Notes: generated from the letters alone by a model not told the origin. Numbered from the stretch's first letter, positions 1-9,878 are shown. The stretch: DNA of 29,274 bases from CAYFXE01 sp964347035 (GCA_964347035.1 CAYFXE010000037.1:1-29274), one strand, 5' to 3'. Program-made: numbers and translations.

Positions 1-1122
1 TAATCGAAAAGGTTCCAGCTTTTTTGCCATCAGTTTTCGAAGACCATCCCAGCTCTGAGGGGGACAAAGCGAGTTATCGTTGGTTGTCAATTCCAGAAAA
101 GCCTTGGCCGATCCCTTCCGGACCATTGAGCTTATTTGTGTTGCCACTTCACCTTCTGCCCTGTGGAGTTTTATCCGTTCTGCTTCAGGAAAGGTATAGA
201 TCGAACGGACAGTGACGCACTGGTCGCCGATCTGGGGCATTGAGGAGTCTATTCGAGGAGGATATTGCGGCAGCATATCGATGGCTTCTAGACCATCGTA
301 CAATTCTTGGATGCGCTTTTTGTCATAGCTTGAGAGGGCATTAGATGGTATCAATAAGAGTCCTTCAAGCTCCTCCTCCAGCTCAATGCCTTTTTCCTTA
401 AAAAGAACTCTGGATATATTGTCGTAGAAATCCCGAAATCTTTTTTCAAAATAATCGAGGTCGGTTTTCGTGTATGTGTAAGCCGATAGATTGGCCTGGA
501 CGGCGGAAGGCTCATACAGATAGATGCGGATAATAATCTTGGCCGCCCGTTCTTTCTCTTCGGGTTTATCTTCAGGCGGCNNNNNNNNNNTGACCGCTGA
601 GTAGATCAGTTCGGAAGCCGAGTTAAGCGGCTCAATGTGTCTTTTATAGACATCCAACATAGCTTCCTTGGAGAACTTCCCCTGGCGAACGAGATCTAAC
701 AAATCCAACTGAATCTGTTCTTGAGGAGAAGGAAATAGGACAGATAGCTTAATTCCTTGTTCATCTAGTTGAGAGAGGCTTTCCTGGAGTCCAGATTTCA
801 TCTCTTCGAAAAAGCTAGCTGGTAAGGAATTAAATTCATCCATAAGACTGTCTTTATTGGCTAAGGTTTTCGAGAGTTCGTTATCAGCAAAGTATTCTTC
901 AGGCGAGTTATATTTTTTTTGAAACATCATTCCCTCACTCTCGTAATCTTGAAATTCCCAGGGAAGTATCCAGCCAGACAGTCCGATGTTTTCAAGCTCT
1001 GCCTTGGTTGGCAAAAAACTTCTAGCATCGGGTTGAGATTGATCGAGCGCTCCGCTAAGGGAAATGATCGTAACAATGAGAATAATCATGAATAAAAAAT
1101 GAGTAACGCGGCGAATTCTCAT
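1..1122 (-). CDS. Exported protein of unknown function, incomplete (runs off the left edge, gap inside)
   Basis: Reading from 1122 leftwards gives an N-terminus of MRIRRVTHFLFMIILIVTIISL type, a clear signal peptide or membrane anchor, followed by a hydrophilic, mostly helical protein with no motif I recognise. GGAGG at 1127-1131 sits 4 nt from the ATG at 1122 and only 1 nt from the ATG at 1125, so I chose 1122. The N run at 581-590 interrupts the gene, but the open frame continues across it (about 190 further codons) if the gap really is 10 bases. No stop is reached before position 1, so the C-terminus is missing. It lies 22 nt downstream of paralogue A on the same strand and is probably the last visible gene of that transcription unit. 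The exported nature is well supported; no function can be given. Confidence 0.75.
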   Translation of the reverse strand, partial: MRIRRVTHFLFMIILIVTIISLSGALDQSQPDARSFLPTKAELENIGLSGWILPWEFQDYESEGMMFQKKYNSPEEYFADNELSKTLANKDSLMDEFNSLPASFFEEMKSGLQESLSQLDEQGIKLSVLFPSPQEQIQLDLLDLVRQGKFSKEAMLDVYKRHIEPLNSASELIYSAVXXXXPPEDKPEEKERAAKIIIRIYLYEPSAVQANLSAYTYTKTDLDYFEKRFRDFYDNISRVLFKEKGIELEEELEGLLLIPSNALSSYDKKRIQELYDGLEAIDMLPQYPPRIDSSMPQIGDQCVTVRSIYTFPEAERIKLHRAEGEVATQISSMVRKGSAKAFLELTTNDNSLCPPQSWDGLRKLMAKKLEPFRL

Positions 1123-1144
1123 CATGCCTCCTTATTCAGTCAGT

Positions 1145-4100
1145 TTAATGTGTTCGATTCTCTCTTTCTTCCAATATATTCGGGCCTTCGCCCACAGTCC
1201 TTTCCCGTTTGCCCGCGGGCATTTCTCTTGGAATGGTCATGTGCTCTTCGATTGTAACTCGTCCTGAGATCGCATATTCGGGAGTGGGAACTAGAAAAAA
1301 CCTGGCTCTCCTTTCTAATGGTTGGGCGGATAAAAGCTCACTCCAACCTTTCTTTCCCTTGTCGACCATCTGTTTGATCTCTTTATTTGCTCTGTCAAGC
1401 AGATCTTTGGGTTTGATCCCGGTCCGAGCCTTTTTCAAGATATTCCAGAACTGCTGGATTTCGACGACTCTCGGTTTGGGATCGCTGACAAGTCGGTAGA
1501 GGTTTAATTCATATTTCAGGACGTACCAGTTTCCTTCCTTCACTTGTTCTTCTTCCGGGATCCAGAACTTGATCGTTTTGGGCTCCGGGCTCTCGCCGCG
1601 TGGCTCCAGGTTAAGACTGAATGTGTATTCGTAATCACCGGGACCAGAGAGCTTGAAGACATTCTCTGTTTCGATCCCCATCTTGTAGGCTTCACCCACA
1701 TCGAATTCCACACTCTTTTCTCTTTTAATCGGTTGAGGTTCGACCGGTTTGTCTTTATTGACTAATTTAGACTCGGTCTTCACATCGAGCTTCTCACCCG
1801 GCAGGCCGGCGACGAGGTAGGAGACTTTGATTTTCACCTGGCTGTGCCTTCCCGTCGGAAGCTCCGGATCCATCTCCACGGCCAGTATTCTTGCCAGCGG
1901 CTCGGGTTCTTCCTCATCTTCCGGGATATCGTAGCTTAGATCGCCTTCTCTATCCAGTTGCTGAGCGCGCCATTTATCGAATTCAGCCTTCATTTTTTTA
2001 AAATCTTCTTTGTATTTTTCAACCCACTCTTTTTTGATGATCCTGACGGCCGTTTGGAAGTTCTCAACATAGTCGTACTTTGGTGGGACCTTTTTAGGAT
2101 CGTAAAAGAACAGATTCAGATTTTTTAGATAATCGTGGATGGCATTCATCAGTGCTGCTTCACTCTGGTAATTGAGATACCATTTTTCTTTATCTAGACC
2201 ATAAGCTGGGCTTCCGGTGAACGTCCTGAATCCGATATATACAGGTTGGGCCCAGTTCACATCTCTCGGGCTGTCATACATATCCGGTGTGTCCCAAGGG
2301 CTGTCACCGAGAATATACTTATAGTAGTATCGATCTTGAGCCCAGGTGGCGAGGTTCTCGATTCGCTCCCAGAGCTCCCATAGAAAAACCACAATCCCAG
2401 AGGCAACGATCGTTCCTGCGGCCAGTTCCCACCCTATTCCGACCAGCAGTGTAATTCCGACCGAAAAGACAACGAATGAAACGACTACCGCTGTCGAAGC
2501 TGCCATAAAGGTCAGAGCTCCCGCGGTCCAGCCTCCTTCCATGGTTGCTTCATAGGTGGCATAGCCAATATCAAAAATCGCGACAACCACGAATAAGGCG
2601 GTCATTCCTAAGTGAATTGCGGATCCTTTGCCCGCGCTCTGTCGCTCCTGTCCCTTCTTGTACGTTTCTTTAAACCACTCCCACATCGATCGGCCGCGGT
2701 CGATCATTTTTTGGAATCTGACAGGAAGCCTGTTGTAGAATTTTTTTCGCCAAGTGACACACTCCTTGGCTGCTTTTTCGCTGTGTTCCAGCATCTTCGA
2801 AACCCTGTCCAGTTCCTCCCGAGTTCTGTTTAGAAATTCTGCGTGTTCTTGGGTTATCAATTCTCCTGATTCTTTGGCAAGCAGGGCCTTGGCTTCTTCA
2901 AATGCCTTTAGCTTCTGCTGCTCAAACAGCTCAACCAGCGGTTCTTTGAGCTCATCGGCACGAAGCAGATACTCGGCCTGGTTGTTAGCCACAACCTCAG
3001 AGTTTGCTTTCACGAGTTGATTGTAGCCTGCTTTATTGGCGGTCTCGAGCATTTTCTTGGGTTTGCCTTCCAGGCCGGAATCTGGGAGATTGAGATTCGA
3101 TTTTGGTGGAATCGGTGGAATTTTTGGAGGTTTGGGCTCCATGAACGAGGGACGCGGCTCTATAAGCTCAAGCACAGAAGCCTTATAGATTTCCTTATTC
3201 GGAATCTCGACGGCAAAATTCTTGGCCTCAGAGTTTCTGACCAGAACCTGTTTCATCTGTTCCAGACAGGCTCGGCCTTCGTCGGTTTGGGCCAGCTTTG
3301 TTATCTCCAGTTCGTAGATATTACTGTCCACACCCACAGGTCGCCCCCGGTGAAATTCAGCGGCATCTTCTGGATTGCGGAAGAGCATGAGAATGTTTCT
3401 TCCCTCTTCGTTTGGTATGAACTGCTCGTATTCTGGAATGCCCACCCGGTAAAGCTTCTCTGGAAACGGGCTGTGCTCTAACCTGTCTCCCCAGGGCCGG
3501 ATAAGGTTTTCGATGAATTGAGTATCGCTGATTCGTATCCTGGCCGTGTCTGAGTTAGTGGCTTGTGGCAGCCTAAGTCTTCCCGTGTCTTGCCTCGCTT
3601 GGGGAGAGGCACTGGATCGAACCTCTCCCAGAAACTCATCCCCGAACTTTTGCTTCCCGACATCCTCGATCATTTTGAGTCTCTGTTCAAAAGGTTTTCG
3701 GGACTGTGTATACTCCTCTTCCAGCCTTTTGACCCGGGGCCAGACCATCCTTTCGAACGTGCTTTGGTTGCTCGAAATTTTCTTTGCTTCTAGATTGAGA
3801 CGATTTATCTGTTGGTTTAGAAAATCTATTCTTTTCTCGAAGCCCTGGATACTTTGCCTCTCATGGACTTCCAGCGCTCTTCCCTCTGACCGGGCCGTTT
3901 CTCGTATTTTATCGATGGCTTCTTGAACAGCTTTTTTGGCAAATTGTTTATCTATGATTTCGACGAAAAATGGGTTTTTGGCAAGATTGAACTTGTTGAT
4001 CTGTCTCTGGTAGACCTGTTGAATACGGTTAAAAAATTGTATGTAACGGTTGTAGAGCTCATTTCTTACGGCTCGGTGCTCGGCCTGCAACTGTTCATGC

Positions 4101-4243
4101 GTCATTCTCATGTAATCCGGTTCATCGGCAAATCCAGCGGAGGAGGCCAAAATGAAATGGGTGAAGGGGTCAAGCAGGAGAAAGGCGAGAGCAGCAGCAA
4201 CAAAACCTCTCATGATTTTGCTCTTTACAATCTGCGTTATCAT
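1145..4243 (-). CDS. Large membrane protein with coiled coils and Ig-like C-terminal region (paralogue A)
   Basis: This 1032-residue protein belongs to a family I do not recognise. Residues 11-36 form an uncleaved anchor or signal peptide with the motif LAFLLLDPF. Residues 45-200 are charged and coiled-coil-like. A globular segment at about 235-365 includes YRVGIP, NILMLFR and TDEGR. A Pro-rich linker (365-385) and a second helical segment (390-500) follow. Residues 545-625 are very hydrophobic, with three or possibly four membrane spans, ending in LWELWERIEN. The remainder is soluble, with a beta-rich Ig-like stretch at about 790-900 (LSGPGDYEYTFSL). It is clearly homologous to paralogue B (11921-14818), including the anchor, the globular segment, the membrane block and GFRTFTGSPAYGLDK, but the last ~130 residues differ completely. 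The start has GGAGGG about 6 nt upstream. A receptor or envelope scaffold served by the upstream kinase/FHA genes is an inference only. Confidence 0.9.
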   Translation of the reverse strand: MITQIVKSKIMRGFVAAALAFLLLDPFTHFILASSAGFADEPDYMRMTHEQLQAEHRAVRNELYNRYIQFFNRIQQVYQRQINKFNLAKNPFFVEIIDKQFAKKAVQEAIDKIRETARSEGRALEVHERQSIQGFEKRIDFLNQQINRLNLEAKKISSNQSTFERMVWPRVKRLEEEYTQSRKPFEQRLKMIEDVGKQKFGDEFLGEVRSSASPQARQDTGRLRLPQATNSDTARIRISDTQFIENLIRPWGDRLEHSPFPEKLYRVGIPEYEQFIPNEEGRNILMLFRNPEDAAEFHRGRPVGVDSNIYELEITKLAQTDEGRACLEQMKQVLVRNSEAKNFAVEIPNKEIYKASVLELIEPRPSFMEPKPPKIPPIPPKSNLNLPDSGLEGKPKKMLETANKAGYNQLVKANSEVVANNQAEYLLRADELKEPLVELFEQQKLKAFEEAKALLAKESGELITQEHAEFLNRTREELDRVSKMLEHSEKAAKECVTWRKKFYNRLPVRFQKMIDRGRSMWEWFKETYKKGQERQSAGKGSAIHLGMTALFVVVAIFDIGYATYEATMEGGWTAGALTFMAASTAVVVSFVVFSVGITLLVGIGWELAAGTIVASGIVVFLWELWERIENLATWAQDRYYYKYILGDSPWDTPDMYDSPRDVNWAQPVYIGFRTFTGSPAYGLDKEKWYLNYQSEAALMNAIHDYLKNLNLFFYDPKKVPPKYDYVENFQTAVRIIKKEWVEKYKEDFKKMKAEFDKWRAQQLDREGDLSYDIPEDEEEPEPLARILAVEMDPELPTGRHSQVKIKVSYLVAGLPGEKLDVKTESKLVNKDKPVEPQPIKREKSVEFDVGEAYKMGIETENVFKLSGPGDYEYTFSLNLEPRGESPEPKTIKFWIPEEEQVKEGNWYVLKYELNLYRLVSDPKPRVVEIQQFWNILKKARTGIKPKDLLDRANKEIKQMVDKGKKGWSELLSAQPLERRARFFLVPTPEYAISGRVTIEEHMTIPREMPAGKRERTVGEGPNILEERENRTH

Positions 4244-4303
4244 CTTCTCCCTCCATCATCTTTTACGAAAGATTATTTCCATCCTGACAAGTCTGAGCTG
4301 GGA

Positions 4304-5470
4304 TCAAAAGAGCTCCATGAGCTTAATCAATCGCCCTTGCCATGCCTGAAGATGGATCTCCATAACCTTCTGGTCTTCTGGGGAATCTGTGTAGCCTGTT
4401 TCATTGATGGTGATTGTGGATCCTCCGCCTTCCATCGGCGCAAATTCAAGACTGACGTTACGCATCGGGGCATCGGCAGGATCATCATCCCACTTGAGAG
4501 ACAGGACGAGTGTTTTTCCCGGCTCGAATGACTTCACTGAACCAATCACTTCCTTTTTCTCCTCAGGCCAGGTTAACCTGTAGATACCACCTTCTGTAAG
4601 CTCGATCTCGGCTTGTGGACTCCACCATTTTTTGACGAGGTCAGGTTTGGTGAAATGATCAAAAAGCGCCTCAGCCGAGAGAGTCGGGAAGAGCATGGGC
4701 ATAGTGAAGCCGTTCTCAACGGGCGCATCGATTTGCTCCTTCTCCAATTCGGACAGGAACAAATCCTCTGTATTCCTGGAGCTGAGCATCATCTTTTGCC
4801 CATCTTGGTTGATATAAGCGATCGCACGATCCTCGGTGACACCTACCTGAAGGGCATAAGAATCCTTCAATTCCACTTGGACTTCTCGGACCGAGACCTC
4901 CTTTCCTTCCCAGGAGATCTTCTTGGGCTCTCCCACAGTATAATTGACTGTCCCGAGCTTTTTGAAGCCCTGGGTATCATCATAGTGAACACGAGTTAAA
5001 GAAGATGGCATCTCGAAGGAGGCCATAGCCGCAAAAAGGAACGGCAGTCCTGTTATCCCATCCGAAGAGAATTCAACTGGTTCAGCCTCGGCTGCGGCGG
5101 TTTGGGTGATGTAAGATTCGTCCTCCAGAGTCAAATTGGCCACATCTTCTCCGTCCTTGATGAGCATGGAGTGGAGAAGAGAAAAATCTGGAGCAAAGGC
5201 AAGAATTCTTCCTTCCTCTTTGGGCTCACCCTTCCAATAGACGTGCCACTCCCACTCCACAAAATACTCTCCGAATTCTTCCTTTTCGATGGCGAGACGA
5301 GCATATCCTTTCAGATCCTCGTTTTGGTCGGTGTGGCTAACACTGTACCAAAACACGCCAGTTTTCGGAGGGGAAAGCTTGGTTTCGATCTCCACCTCGG
5401 CTTCTTGATTGAACATTGGACAGATCAAGAAGACAACTATCCCCATAAAAAGAGCCAATATTTTACTCAA
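4304..5470 (-). CDS. Exported two-domain protein with C-terminal SRPBCC (AHSA1-like) domain
   Basis: This is a 388-residue protein. Residues 1-20 are a signal peptide. Residues 35-245 form a beta-rich domain of unknown family. Residues 250-388 resemble the AHSA1/START-like (SRPBCC) fold: an N-terminal strand, helix ALFDHFTKPDLVKKWW, then GGIYRLTW, VIGSVKSFEPGKTLVLSLKW and a long C-terminal helix around the WQGRLIKLMELF end. Members of this fold bind hydrophobic ligands or act as Hsp90 ATPase co-activator homologues, usually in the cytoplasm, so attachment to an exported domain is unusual. The start codon is TTG at 5468-5470, with GGAGG 5 nt upstream; the nearby ATG in another frame meets a stop at once. 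It stops with TGA 60 nt before paralogue A on the same strand. The ligand is unknown. Confidence 0.85.
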   Translation of the reverse strand: MSKILALFMGIVVFLICPMFNQEAEVEIETKLSPPKTGVFWYSVSHTDQNEDLKGYARLAIEKEEFGEYFVEWEWHVYWKGEPKEEGRILAFAPDFSLLHSMLIKDGEDVANLTLEDESYITQTAAAEAEPVEFSSDGITGLPFLFAAMASFEMPSSLTRVHYDDTQGFKKLGTVNYTVGEPKKISWEGKEVSVREVQVELKDSYALQVGVTEDRAIAYINQDGQKMMLSSRNTEDLFLSELEKEQIDAPVENGFTMPMLFPTLSAEALFDHFTKPDLVKKWWSPQAEIELTEGGIYRLTWPEEKKEVIGSVKSFEPGKTLVLSLKWDDDPADAPMRNVSLEFAPMEGGGSTITINETGYTDSPEDQKVMEIHLQAWQGRLIKLMELF

Positions 5471-5574
5471 TTCATCCTCCTTTCTTTTATGCGATTTTGT
5501 AAATGGTTCACACTCGAAAACAATTCATAGGTCATTTTTTTTCTTAAATAACTGCATCAGGCCAACCGGAAAAT

Positions 5575-6420
5575 TTATTTTTTATCATTATCTGGTTGAA
5601 TATCAGGAGGAGGGAGGCTGAAGGTGATTTTTGCCTCACCCGACACTTGATACCCTCCTGCCCCAATAAAAAGGGCTTTCAGCCAGGCTTTGGAACCGAA
5701 ATTGAAAATGATGATATCACCATCCATCATGAACTCCCAGCTAACGTCTATGTCTTTGTCCCCTCTCATCACCATGACTGGCAGTGAGACTGGACCGATC
5801 ACTGCAGTGCTACTGACAGCCACTTCATACTCGGTGTCAGCCTTTAATTTCTGTTCTACTGCTTGAGGCATATTGATAATGTCTAAGCAATTTTCTTTGG
5901 CATCTAATGATACTGTTGCCACTATCGAGTTCTCTTGCTTGACAATCACCATCGCACTGTAACTGTTATCGCTTGCGTCGCTGTCGATAAAGACAGCATT
6001 AAGCTTTGTGACCAGGCCTGAGTTGAATGTTCGCAGAGCACCGTTATGCATGAATTCCCAGACAGCGCCTTTTTCGCGGTCACCTCTCAGGATCATCACC
6101 GGCATCAGAACATCGCCGCTTTTCGCAGAACTCGCGATTGAAATCGTATAATCTGTATTCGGCTTTAAATCCTGAATCATTACCTGAGAAAAATCAGAAA
6201 GGTTGATAAAATTTTTCTCGACATCGATTTCCAAAGTTGCTAAAGGCTGATTCTCAGTCTCCATCCCTATGGTCTGAATCCCGGAAACACTCATGAGCAA
6301 AATGCCAAAAGCAAGAAGGCACAAAATCCTGCTGTATCCGCCGAGAGATCGTATGCCTCCTGCGGATAGGGCATAAAGTTTATCCAAGCAGCAACTCATG
6401 AAATAAAAATCCACTCTCAT
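5575..6420 (-). CDS. Exported protein with two tandem copies of a ~100-residue domain
   Basis: This is a 281-residue protein. A hydrophobic segment at about 31-48 is the export signal, preceded by an unusually long N-terminal extension of about 30 residues. Residues 60-161 and 167-268 are two copies of the same domain. Matching landmarks are LATLEIDVEKN with VATVSLDAKEN, LKPNTDYTISI with LKADTEYEVAV, PVMILRGDREKGAVWEFM with PVMVMRGDKDIDVSWEFM, and LNAVFI with LKALFI. The family is unknown to me; the strand-rich pattern suggests a beta-sandwich. AGGAGG lies 7 nt before the ATG at 6420, which supports this start over Met8. It sits 81 nt downstream of the kinase gene and 104 nt upstream of the SRPBCC gene, all in the same direction. 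Confidence 0.85.
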   Translation of the reverse strand: MRVDFYFMSCCLDKLYALSAGGIRSLGGYSRILCLLAFGILLMSVSGIQTIGMETENQPLATLEIDVEKNFINLSDFSQVMIQDLKPNTDYTISIASSAKSGDVLMPVMILRGDREKGAVWEFMHNGALRTFNSGLVTKLNAVFIDSDASDNSYSAMVIVKQENSIVATVSLDAKENCLDIINMPQAVEQKLKADTEYEVAVSSTAVIGPVSLPVMVMRGDKDIDVSWEFMMDGDIIIFNFGSKAWLKALFIGAGGYQVSGEAKITFSLPPPDIQPDNDKK

Positions 6421-6501
6421 TTTCTATCCTCCTGTTGATGCGATAAATAATATTAAGGCAAGTTTGTCATATATGATAATGGATCTGATGGGGTCTATCA
6501 T

Positions 6502-8703
6502 TTATTGAATATTGATAATTTTCCATACGTCTCCTTGTTTATTGATTTCCCACTTAACCATGCCCTCGGATAACACCTTCTTTTTTCCATCGGCTCTATA
6601 GATTCCAGTGATCATACGCGAGAAATTGATTTCTGCCCGGGAAGAGTCTTTTATTTGGATAGAAAAATTCGATACCGCAATTTTGACATCATCGTAGAAA
6701 CTGAAGAGCATTTCTGCGTCTTCCTTTTTTTCTTGATAGAGCTTTGACGTAGAGTGCCTTCTATAGAAGTCCGCAAGAGTCCTGTTCTTCACGGCTTGAA
6801 CATACTGGTCGAAAAGGATCCTGATCCGGTTATTGGCAATTTTTTGATTGGCTAAATTCAGATATTTTTTGGCTTCTTCGTTTTTTGGATCCAGATTGAG
6901 AACTTTTCTAGACTGTCTGGCAGTTTCTTCAAAATTTCCCTCTTGATAGGAAGTCTGGGCGCGGGTGAGGATACCGATGATTTCATTATCCTTTAATTTA
7001 TTCTTAGCCCTGGTTAAATAATCTTGGGCAGAGCTGTTTTCAGGCTCAAGTTTTAATATCTGTTCCATCTTTTTTATACACTCGGCGTAATTTCCCTGGA
7101 TGTAAGCTTCGATCCCTAAATTAAGATTCGCCAATTTCATGTATGTTTTTGCCACCTCATTTTCTGGAGCTAGAATCAATACTTGTTCAATTTGGTCAAG
7201 GCAATCTTGATAATCTTTATTTTGGTAGGCGATGATGGCTGCATCTAGATTTTTTTTGATTTCGGGGTACCTGGGATCTTGGAGTAAAGTTTCTAACTCC
7301 TGAATTTTTTGAATGATCTTTTCGTTATTTGATCCTTCTGGAGCCAGGAGGAGAGCTTGCCCATAGTATTCGATGGCGATGTCTAAATCCTGATTCTGCT
7401 CATATATCTCTCCTAAGTGCTCATAGGATCTGGGGTCTGAATTATTAAGGCCGATGAGCTTTTCATACTCTGGCATAGCGTCCTCGATTTTCCCTTGCTT
7501 TTTGAGAATATTTGCTATTCTCAATAACGCTTCAAAATTCTCGGGTTCGACAGCCAATATCTTTTTGAATTCTGCGATCGCTTCGCTGTAATTTTCGCTC
7601 TTCACATGCTTATCGGCTGCTTCAAAATAACCCTCTACATCTGATGCAGAGGAATGAGATATCGAAGCCCCTGAACCCGAGAATACGGTTTGTTTTGATC
7701 CTCTGTTAAAAAAATAGACAGCGAATACGACGGCCAAGACCACAACCATCATCGAAGCCAGTAGGATTAAAAGTGGTATTTTCCTTCTTTCCTTCTGCGG
7801 TTCGGCGTAAAACACAGATTCTGTGATTGGTTCGTCAACCACTGTGGATTCAGGGAGAACTTCATTTGAGTATCCAGAATAATTTATCAGGTCTTCTGTC
7901 AATTCATGGCAGGTCTGATACCGAGATGAAGCCGATTTCGCCAGGGCTTTCCTTATGACATAATCTAAACCATCAGGAATATCTTTATCGAAACTTGTGA
8001 GGAGGGGGGGCTCTTCATTCACGATTTTGTAAGTCACAGTCGTTATATTATCTCCTTGAAAGGGTTTTTCGTTTGTCAGTAGTTCGAATAGGATAGCTCC
8101 TACGGAGAAAATATCGGCCCGATGATCGGCTTTTTTCCCCATAATCTGCTCAGGTGACATATAATTGGGAGTCCCTAAGCTTATTCCCGTCTGAGTTAGT
8201 GTGGATGTTGTGATCCGAGCAATGCCAAAGTCGACGAGATGGGCTATTCCTTCTGTATCGATTAAGATATTTCCTGGCTTGATGTCTCTATGAATAATGC
8301 CCTTCCCATGAGCATAGTCAAGAGCGTCCCCGATCTGAATCATTAAGTTTACGATTTCATCCCAACTGAATCTTTTCCCAGTACCAATCATTTCTTCCAG
8401 GCTTTTACCATCGATATACTGCATAGCAATGTAGGTCAATCCGGCATCTTCGCCGACGTCATAAATCGTGACGATATTAGGATGATTAAGGATCCCTGCT
8501 GATTGTGCCTCTCGAATAAATCTCTGGACAGCCTCTTCTCGCTCGAACGATTGACTGATTAAGTCGAATCTGATTGTTTTAATCGCGACTTTTCGCCCGA
8601 TATAAGGATCTTCACCTTCGTAGACAATACCCATTGCTCCTTTTCCTAATTCTCTGACAATGGAGTATCTGCCAATCTGATCCATGTTTACATTCTGATC
8701 CAT
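6502..8703 (-). CDS. Hanks-type Ser/Thr protein kinase with transmembrane segment, TPR array and NTF2-like C-terminus
   Basis: This 733-residue protein phosphorylates Ser/Thr residues of other proteins from the inner membrane. The kinase domain (about 13-275) looks complete: glycine loop GKGAMG (20-25), ATP-binding Lys42, helix-C Glu65, catalytic HRDIKPGN with Asp140, DFG with Asp158, an activation loop rich in Thr (ITTSTLTQT), and GTPNYMSPEQ. A single membrane span lies at about 310-332. Beyond it, at least six TPR-like repeats (about 355-620) would mediate protein contacts, and residues 630-733 resemble an NTF2/SnoaL-like domain. The C-terminal part is presumably outside the cytoplasm and could sense envelope partners. 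It lies 50 nt downstream of the VWA gene and in the same unit as a PP2C phosphatase and an FHA protein, its likely eraser and reader. Kinase assignment is very secure; the substrates are not known. Confidence 0.96.
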   Translation of the reverse strand: MDQNVNMDQIGRYSIVRELGKGAMGIVYEGEDPYIGRKVAIKTIRFDLISQSFEREEAVQRFIREAQSAGILNHPNIVTIYDVGEDAGLTYIAMQYIDGKSLEEMIGTGKRFSWDEIVNLMIQIGDALDYAHGKGIIHRDIKPGNILIDTEGIAHLVDFGIARITTSTLTQTGISLGTPNYMSPEQIMGKKADHRADIFSVGAILFELLTNEKPFQGDNITTVTYKIVNEEPPLLTSFDKDIPDGLDYVIRKALAKSASSRYQTCHELTEDLINYSGYSNEVLPESTVVDEPITESVFYAEPQKERRKIPLLILLASMMVVVLAVVFAVYFFNRGSKQTVFSGSGASISHSSASDVEGYFEAADKHVKSENYSEAIAEFKKILAVEPENFEALLRIANILKKQGKIEDAMPEYEKLIGLNNSDPRSYEHLGEIYEQNQDLDIAIEYYGQALLLAPEGSNNEKIIQKIQELETLLQDPRYPEIKKNLDAAIIAYQNKDYQDCLDQIEQVLILAPENEVAKTYMKLANLNLGIEAYIQGNYAECIKKMEQILKLEPENSSAQDYLTRAKNKLKDNEIIGILTRAQTSYQEGNFEETARQSRKVLNLDPKNEEAKKYLNLANQKIANNRIRILFDQYVQAVKNRTLADFYRRHSTSKLYQEKKEDAEMLFSFYDDVKIAVSNFSIQIKDSSRAEINFSRMITGIYRADGKKKVLSEGMVKWEINKQGDVWKIINIQ

Positions 8704-8753
8704 GTCTATATATTCATCGAGTTATCCAAAAGAATACATCGAATTAAAGCCAT

Positions 8754-9878
8754 TTATCCCATCGTATTCAATAAGATACCCAAAATTGCTCCTAAAATTA
8801 CAGCTGAAAGGATTAAGCCAATGATTGGAAGCGACAGCAAGGAGATTTCAGGTCTGATGAGCTTAATGATCAAGATGAGTAAGAATCCCGATAAAAAACC
8901 AAGGAAAGCCCCAATTTTTATCCACAAAAAGATATTTTCTCTCTCAGTCCGTTTTTGAAAATTTGTCATGACCTCCGGTTTCACACCAGGGCCTTCTGAG
9001 GCAATGTATTTTTTTTCGGCTGAAAATTGTTGTCCTGTTGAATCCTTTAACGTGATTTTTAAGTTGTGCCATTGTTCATACATATCCGTCGGGAATGTCA
9101 AAGATAATAGATACTGGTTTTGGAGCTGCTCTGCAATGGTTTGGTAAAGGATGATGAGTTGTTCAGGAGTGGTAGCTTTAAAAAAGTGTCCTCCTGTTTC
9201 ATTCGACAATTTGATTAAGTTATTCTCGTCAATCTTAGGTCCTAATCCAATGGTAAAAAGAGGAACGCCTTTCTCGATCGCTTCTGAAAGTGCCTCCTGT
9301 TGTTCAATTTTGCTTTTGGTATCCTTGCCGTCACTTAGAATAACAATAGCTTGTCTCTTTGTGGGGACATTTTCGAGGAGATTCAAAGCTACTTTTATCG
9401 CCTCGTAAAGAGCTGTATCCCTTCCTAGACTTAGGTTTTTTATAGCTTGCTCTGTCCTAAATCGGTCTTTGGTAAAGGATGAGTCGATTCTTACCGTATC
9501 ATCGAAACCTATAACAGAAATAACATCGTCCATACTCATTCTTTTAATAAAATCTATGGCGGCATCTTTGGCTTGATCAAAAGTCTTTTTCATACTCCCA
9601 CTTCTGTCAAAAAGTAAGGAAACAGCTAAGTAATCTCCACCGGCTATGGCAGATTTAAGATGGGAAATTCGCTGGGGGATATCGTTAATCGTTATTTCGA
9701 TTTCATCTTCGGTTAATCCTAGAATAGAATGTCCCGCCTCATCTGTGACAGTAAAATAATATTGAATTTTCGGAAGGCTGGTGAGATCTATTCTTTGGAT
9801 GGTAATAATTTTTTGTTGAGAAAGGACAGTCGTAGGCAGCCATAAAAGCAAAACTATTAGCCGTATCGGACTCCTCAT
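8754..9878 (-). CDS. Membrane protein with von Willebrand factor A (VWA) domain
   Basis: This is a 374-residue protein. Residues 1-20 are a signal peptide. Residues 22-80 form a beta-rich segment containing LGLTEDEIEITIND, as seen before VWA domains in exported 'VWFA-related' proteins of Acidobacteriota and relatives. The VWA domain (about 82-255) has an intact metal site: DRSGSM (91-96), Thr155 in GRDTALYEA and Asp183 in ILSDGKDT. Two membrane spans follow at 318-340 and 350-371. VWA domains bind protein ligands through a divalent cation. The gene begins 3 nt after the PP2C stop, so the two are very likely translationally linked. Its place between phosphatase and kinase suggests a membrane scaffold for the phospho-signalling proteins, which is an inference. 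Confidence 0.92.
   Translation of the reverse strand: MRSPIRLIVLLLWLPTTVLSQQKIITIQRIDLTSLPKIQYYFTVTDEAGHSILGLTEDEIEITINDIPQRISHLKSAIAGGDYLAVSLLFDRSGSMKKTFDQAKDAAIDFIKRMSMDDVISVIGFDDTVRIDSSFTKDRFRTEQAIKNLSLGRDTALYEAIKVALNLLENVPTKRQAIVILSDGKDTKSKIEQQEALSEAIEKGVPLFTIGLGPKIDENNLIKLSNETGGHFFKATTPEQLIILYQTIAEQLQNQYLLSLTFPTDMYEQWHNLKITLKDSTGQQFSAEKKYIASEGPGVKPEVMTNFQKRTERENIFLWIKIGAFLGFLSGFLLILIIKLIRPEISLLSLPIIGLILSAVILGAILGILLNTMG

Noticed and set aside
3017..3481. Long open frames antisense to paralogue A, the FHA gene and the WD40 gene
   Set aside because: They mirror well-supported genes on the opposite strand, have no ribosome-binding sites and give low-complexity translations.
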